A program made the position numbers and the translations under genes. This document shows, in pieces, positions 4,563 to 6,688 of a stretch of 6,688 nt of DNA (positions are counted from its first letter, which is position 1; each line of letters begins with the position of its first letter). The DNA lies in the NCBI GenBank assembly GCA_019310745.1, contig JAFDDS010000122.1, forward strand, positions 1 through 6,688. Reading direction: 5' to 3'. A model generated the notes under the pieces. It ran no database searches. It saw only the letters and a program-made list of their open reading frames with translations, and was not told where the DNA came from. This DNA is from Deltaproteobacteria bacterium. GTDB lineage: Bacteria; Desulfobacterota; DSM-4660; Desulfatiglandales; B25-G16.

Positions 4563-6098
4563 ATGGCAGATAAAATTATTATCTTTGACACCACCCTGAG
4601 AGACGGGGAACAGTCTCCTGGGTATAGCATGAATACTGCGGAAAAGATGCATCTTGCCTCCCAACTGGAGAAATTAAAGGTAGACGTGCTTGAAGCAGGA
4701 TTTCCTTCTTCTTCAGAGGAAGATTTCGAGTCAGTTCAAATGATTGCCAAAAAGGTGAGAAATGTTGAAGTCGCAGCACTTGCTCGAACCTCTAAGGACG
4801 ATATTGACGCTGCGTGGGGTGCAATAAAAGAGGCGGCACACCCCCGCCTCCACATCTTTATTGCCACCTCAGATATTCATCTCCAGCACAAATTAAAATT
4901 AAACAGAGATCAGGTTGTTGCCAAGGCAGTTGAGGCTGTTACCTATGCCAAACAATTCACAGGCAATATCGAGTTTTCAGCGGAAGATGGCTCCCGTACC
5001 GACCGAAATTTTGTATGCAGGATATTTGAAGCAGTTATTTCAGCTGGAGCTACCACGGTCAATCTTCCTGACACAGTAGGTTATGCTATTCCATGTGAGT
5101 TTGCAGATCTTATCACCTATGTAAAAAGCCACACGCCCAACATTGGCAAGACAATTCTTAGCGTCCATTGTCATAACGATCTAGGCCTGGCCACAGCCAA
5201 CACTCTGGCGGGTATTAATGCTGGAGCGCGGCAGGTTGAGGTAACTGTAAATGGCATCGGGGAACGGGCAGGTAATACATCTCTTGAGGAGGTCGTCATG
5301 GCCCTTCATACAAGAAGGAATGACCTTCCATATTTCAGTAATATAAACAAAAAAGAGATATACTCCTCAAGTCATTTACTGGCCATGATTACAGGCATCC
5401 CGGTCCAGCCTAATAAGGCCATTGTTGGAGCAAATGCCTTTGCCCATGAGGCTGGTATTCATCAGGATGGGGTCTTAAAAAATAAGACAACATACGAGAT
5501 CATGGAACCTGCTACGATCGGCCTCAAGGCTAACCGGCTGGTTATGGGAAAGCATTCTGGCCGACATGCATTCAGGGATCGCTTAAGGGAGCTTGGTTAT
5601 GATTTGCCTGAGAGTGATATTGACCATCTCTTTAAGAGGTTCAAAGAACTTGCAGACAAGAGAAAGGAGATTGTGGATGAGGACTTAGAAGTCCTTATTG
5701 CCGAGGAGATCCTGAGGGTACCAGATACCTATAAATTACAGTACCTCAACGTAATAAGCGGAACTGCAACGGTTCCTACAGCAACGGTACAATTGGAAAT
5801 TGGGAAGAAGGTTCAACAGGATGCAGGATTTGGCATAGGTCCCATTGATGCTACCTTTAATGCTATTGCAAAGATGACAGGAACGCAATCCAAACTGCTC
5901 CACTTCTCTATTGACTCTCTTACTGGAGGAACCGATGCTCAGGGGAGTGTGACAGTTCGATTGGAAGAAGATGGGGTTCAAACACTTGGCAAGGGAAACG
6001 ATCCTGACATAATAGTATCCAGCGCCAAGGCCTATATCAATGGACTAAACAGATTGGAGCATCTAAAACGAAACTCCTGGTCTAAAAAGACCTCGTGA
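4563..6098 (+). CDS. leuA: 2-isopropylmalate synthase
   Basis: This 511-residue LeuA catalyses acetyl-CoA + 2-oxoisovalerate to 2-isopropylmalate, the committed step of leucine synthesis. AAAGGAG (4549-4555) lies seven bases before the ATG. Seen: [13 protein letters not shown] (8-20) with Asp9 and Arg13; HCHND (202-206) with metal ligands His202 and His204; NGIGERAGN (230-238) with Asn238; [10 protein letters not shown] (294-303); and GKHSGRHAF (329-337), which marks true bacterial LeuA against citramalate synthase. The C-terminal portion is the LeuA dimer domain for leucine feedback, with [12 protein letters not shown] and [14 protein letters not shown]. The length matches the usual bacterial form. 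It follows cimA after 163 bp and precedes leuC by 65 bp, in one transcriptional direction. CimA and LeuA share the catalytic framework but are clearly diverged paralogues rather than a recent duplication. Confidence 0.96.
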   Translation: MADKIIIFDTTLRDGEQSPGYSMNTAEKMHLASQLEKLKVDVLEAGFPSSSEEDFESVQMIAKKVRNVEVAALARTSKDDIDAAWGAIKEAAHPRLHIFIATSDIHLQHKLKLNRDQVVAKAVEAVTYAKQFTGNIEFSAEDGSRTDRNFVCRIFEAVISAGATTVNLPDTVGYAIPCEFADLITYVKSHTPNIGKTILSVHCHNDLGLATANTLAGINAGARQVEVTVNGIGERAGNTSLEEVVMALHTRRNDLPYFSNINKKEIYSSSHLLAMITGIPVQPNKAIVGANAFAHEAGIHQDGVLKNKTTYEIMEPATIGLKANRLVMGKHSGRHAFRDRLRELGYDLPESDIDHLFKRFKELADKRKEIVDEDLEVLIAEEILRVPDTYKLQYLNVISGTATVPTATVQLEIGKKVQQDAGFGIGPIDATFNAIAKMTGTQSKLLHFSIDSLTGGTDAQGSVTVRLEEDGVQTLGKGNDPDIIVSSAKAYINGLNRLEHLKRNSWSKKTS

Positions 6099-6163
6099 GC
6101 CAAGGGCACTGCTTCAACACTGAAACTTCCAGGGAGAGTAAAAGGAGAGGAGAATATAGAGAA

Positions 6164-6688
6164 ATGCACATGACCATAACTGAAAAGATACTGGCACACC
6201 ATAGCAACCTTGAGCGTGTATCACCAGGAGACCTGATAGAAGTCCAAGTAGATATGGCGCTTGCCAATGATATTACCGCTCCCCTTGCAATAAAGGTCTT
6301 TAATGAGATAGGAAATCCTGCGGTATTTGACCGCGAAAAAATCGCGCTCATTCCCGATCATTTTGTACCCAACAAGGACATCAAGTCTGCAGAGCAAGCT
6401 AAAGTTATGCGGGAATTCGCCACCCACCACAACATCAAGCACTACTATGAACTCGGACAGGCAGGCATTGAGCATGTCATCCTTCCTGAAAAAGGGCTGG
6501 TTATACCAGGGGACCTCGTTATCGGTGCAGACAGTCATACCTGCACCTACGGAGCGCTGGGGGCCTTTTCATCCGGTGTAGGGAGCACTGATCTCGGGGT
6601 AATAATGGCAACCGGTAAAACCTGGCTCAAGGTACCACCAACAATCAAAATCGAATACGAGGGAAAACTCTCGCCATTGGTGAGGGGA
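6164..6688 (+). CDS. leuC: 3-isopropylmalate dehydratase large subunit, N-terminal part (3' end outside window)
   Basis: The frame is open to the window edge, giving 175 codons of the LeuC/aconitase family. With LeuD this enzyme isomerises 2- to 3-isopropylmalate, and in organisms with CimA it commonly also converts citramalate to 3-methylmalate. Seen: TITEKILAHH near the start, the VDMALANDITAP substrate-binding region, FVPNKD, EHVILPEKGLVIPGDLVIGADSHTCTYGALGAF and VGSTDLGVIMATGKTW. The wording GADSHTCTYGALGAF and a modest N-terminus fit the archaeal/HacA-type LeuC of about 420 residues rather than the 465-residue enterobacterial form. The [4Fe-4S] cysteines lie mostly beyond the edge. Start: ATG at 6164 with GAGGAG (6147-6152) 11 bases upstream; a second ATG at 6170 is less well spaced. 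The 65-bp gap after leuA shows no promoter or terminator, so the gene is read as the third enzyme of the operon. Confidence 0.93.
   Translation, partial: MHMTITEKILAHHSNLERVSPGDLIEVQVDMALANDITAPLAIKVFNEIGNPAVFDREKIALIPDHFVPNKDIKSAEQAKVMREFATHHNIKHYYELGQAGIEHVILPEKGLVIPGDLVIGADSHTCTYGALGAFSSGVGSTDLGVIMATGKTWLKVPPTIKIEYEGKLSPLVRG

Overview
The window (about 44-45% G+C by eye, plus-strand genes only) looks like a bacterial chromosome segment from an anaerobe. A Desulfobacterota-type (sulfate-reducing or syntrophic) host is my best guess. The reasons are an acyl-CoA dehydrogenase paired with an ADP-forming acyl-CoA synthetase beta subunit, and a separate citramalate synthase next to leuA and an archaeal/HacA-type leuC. 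This assignment is inference, because no rRNA or marker gene is present.

Layout: (1) Positions 2-1386 hold the 3' part of an acyl-CoA dehydrogenase gene and, 23 bp later, a complete acdB-like ATP-grasp gene, probably one acyl-CoA catabolic operon. (2) Positions 1387-1649 are non-coding and contain a conspicuously G+C-rich patch that looks like an inserted or dispersed repeat. (3) Positions 1650-2357 encode a UPF0173/YtkL-type metallo-beta-lactamase-fold hydrolase. All its metal ligands are present, but it has no ATG/GTG/TTG codon at the place where the conserved N-terminus begins. (4) Positions 2356-2484 are the C-terminal tail of tryptophan synthase alpha (trpA) with no body, overlapping the hydrolase stop codon. 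This marks an old rearrangement junction. (5) Positions 2485-2809 are a control region: an A/T-tract UP-like element, a near-consensus sigma70 promoter (TTGACA-N17-TATAAG), and an Ile/Leu-rich leader reading frame carrying hairpins, one of which sequesters the next ribosome-binding site. (6) Positions 2810-6688 are the branched-chain amino-acid operon: cimA, a possible 35-aa ORF with a strong hairpin, leuA, and the first 175 codons of leuC.

How it works together: CimA condenses pyruvate and acetyl-CoA into citramalate, which leads to 2-oxobutyrate and isoleucine. LeuA condenses 2-oxoisovalerate and acetyl-CoA into 2-isopropylmalate, which leads to leucine. A LeuC/LeuD isomerase can serve both routes. 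The leader has a block of Ile codons followed by a block of six Leu codons, exactly the two end products of the operon. The Leu codons are themselves the anti-Shine-Dalgarno sequence for cimA. The most interesting candidate in this window is therefore a dual Ile/Leu-sensing attenuator that may act on translation, with the odd property that the leader frame runs into cimA without a stop.
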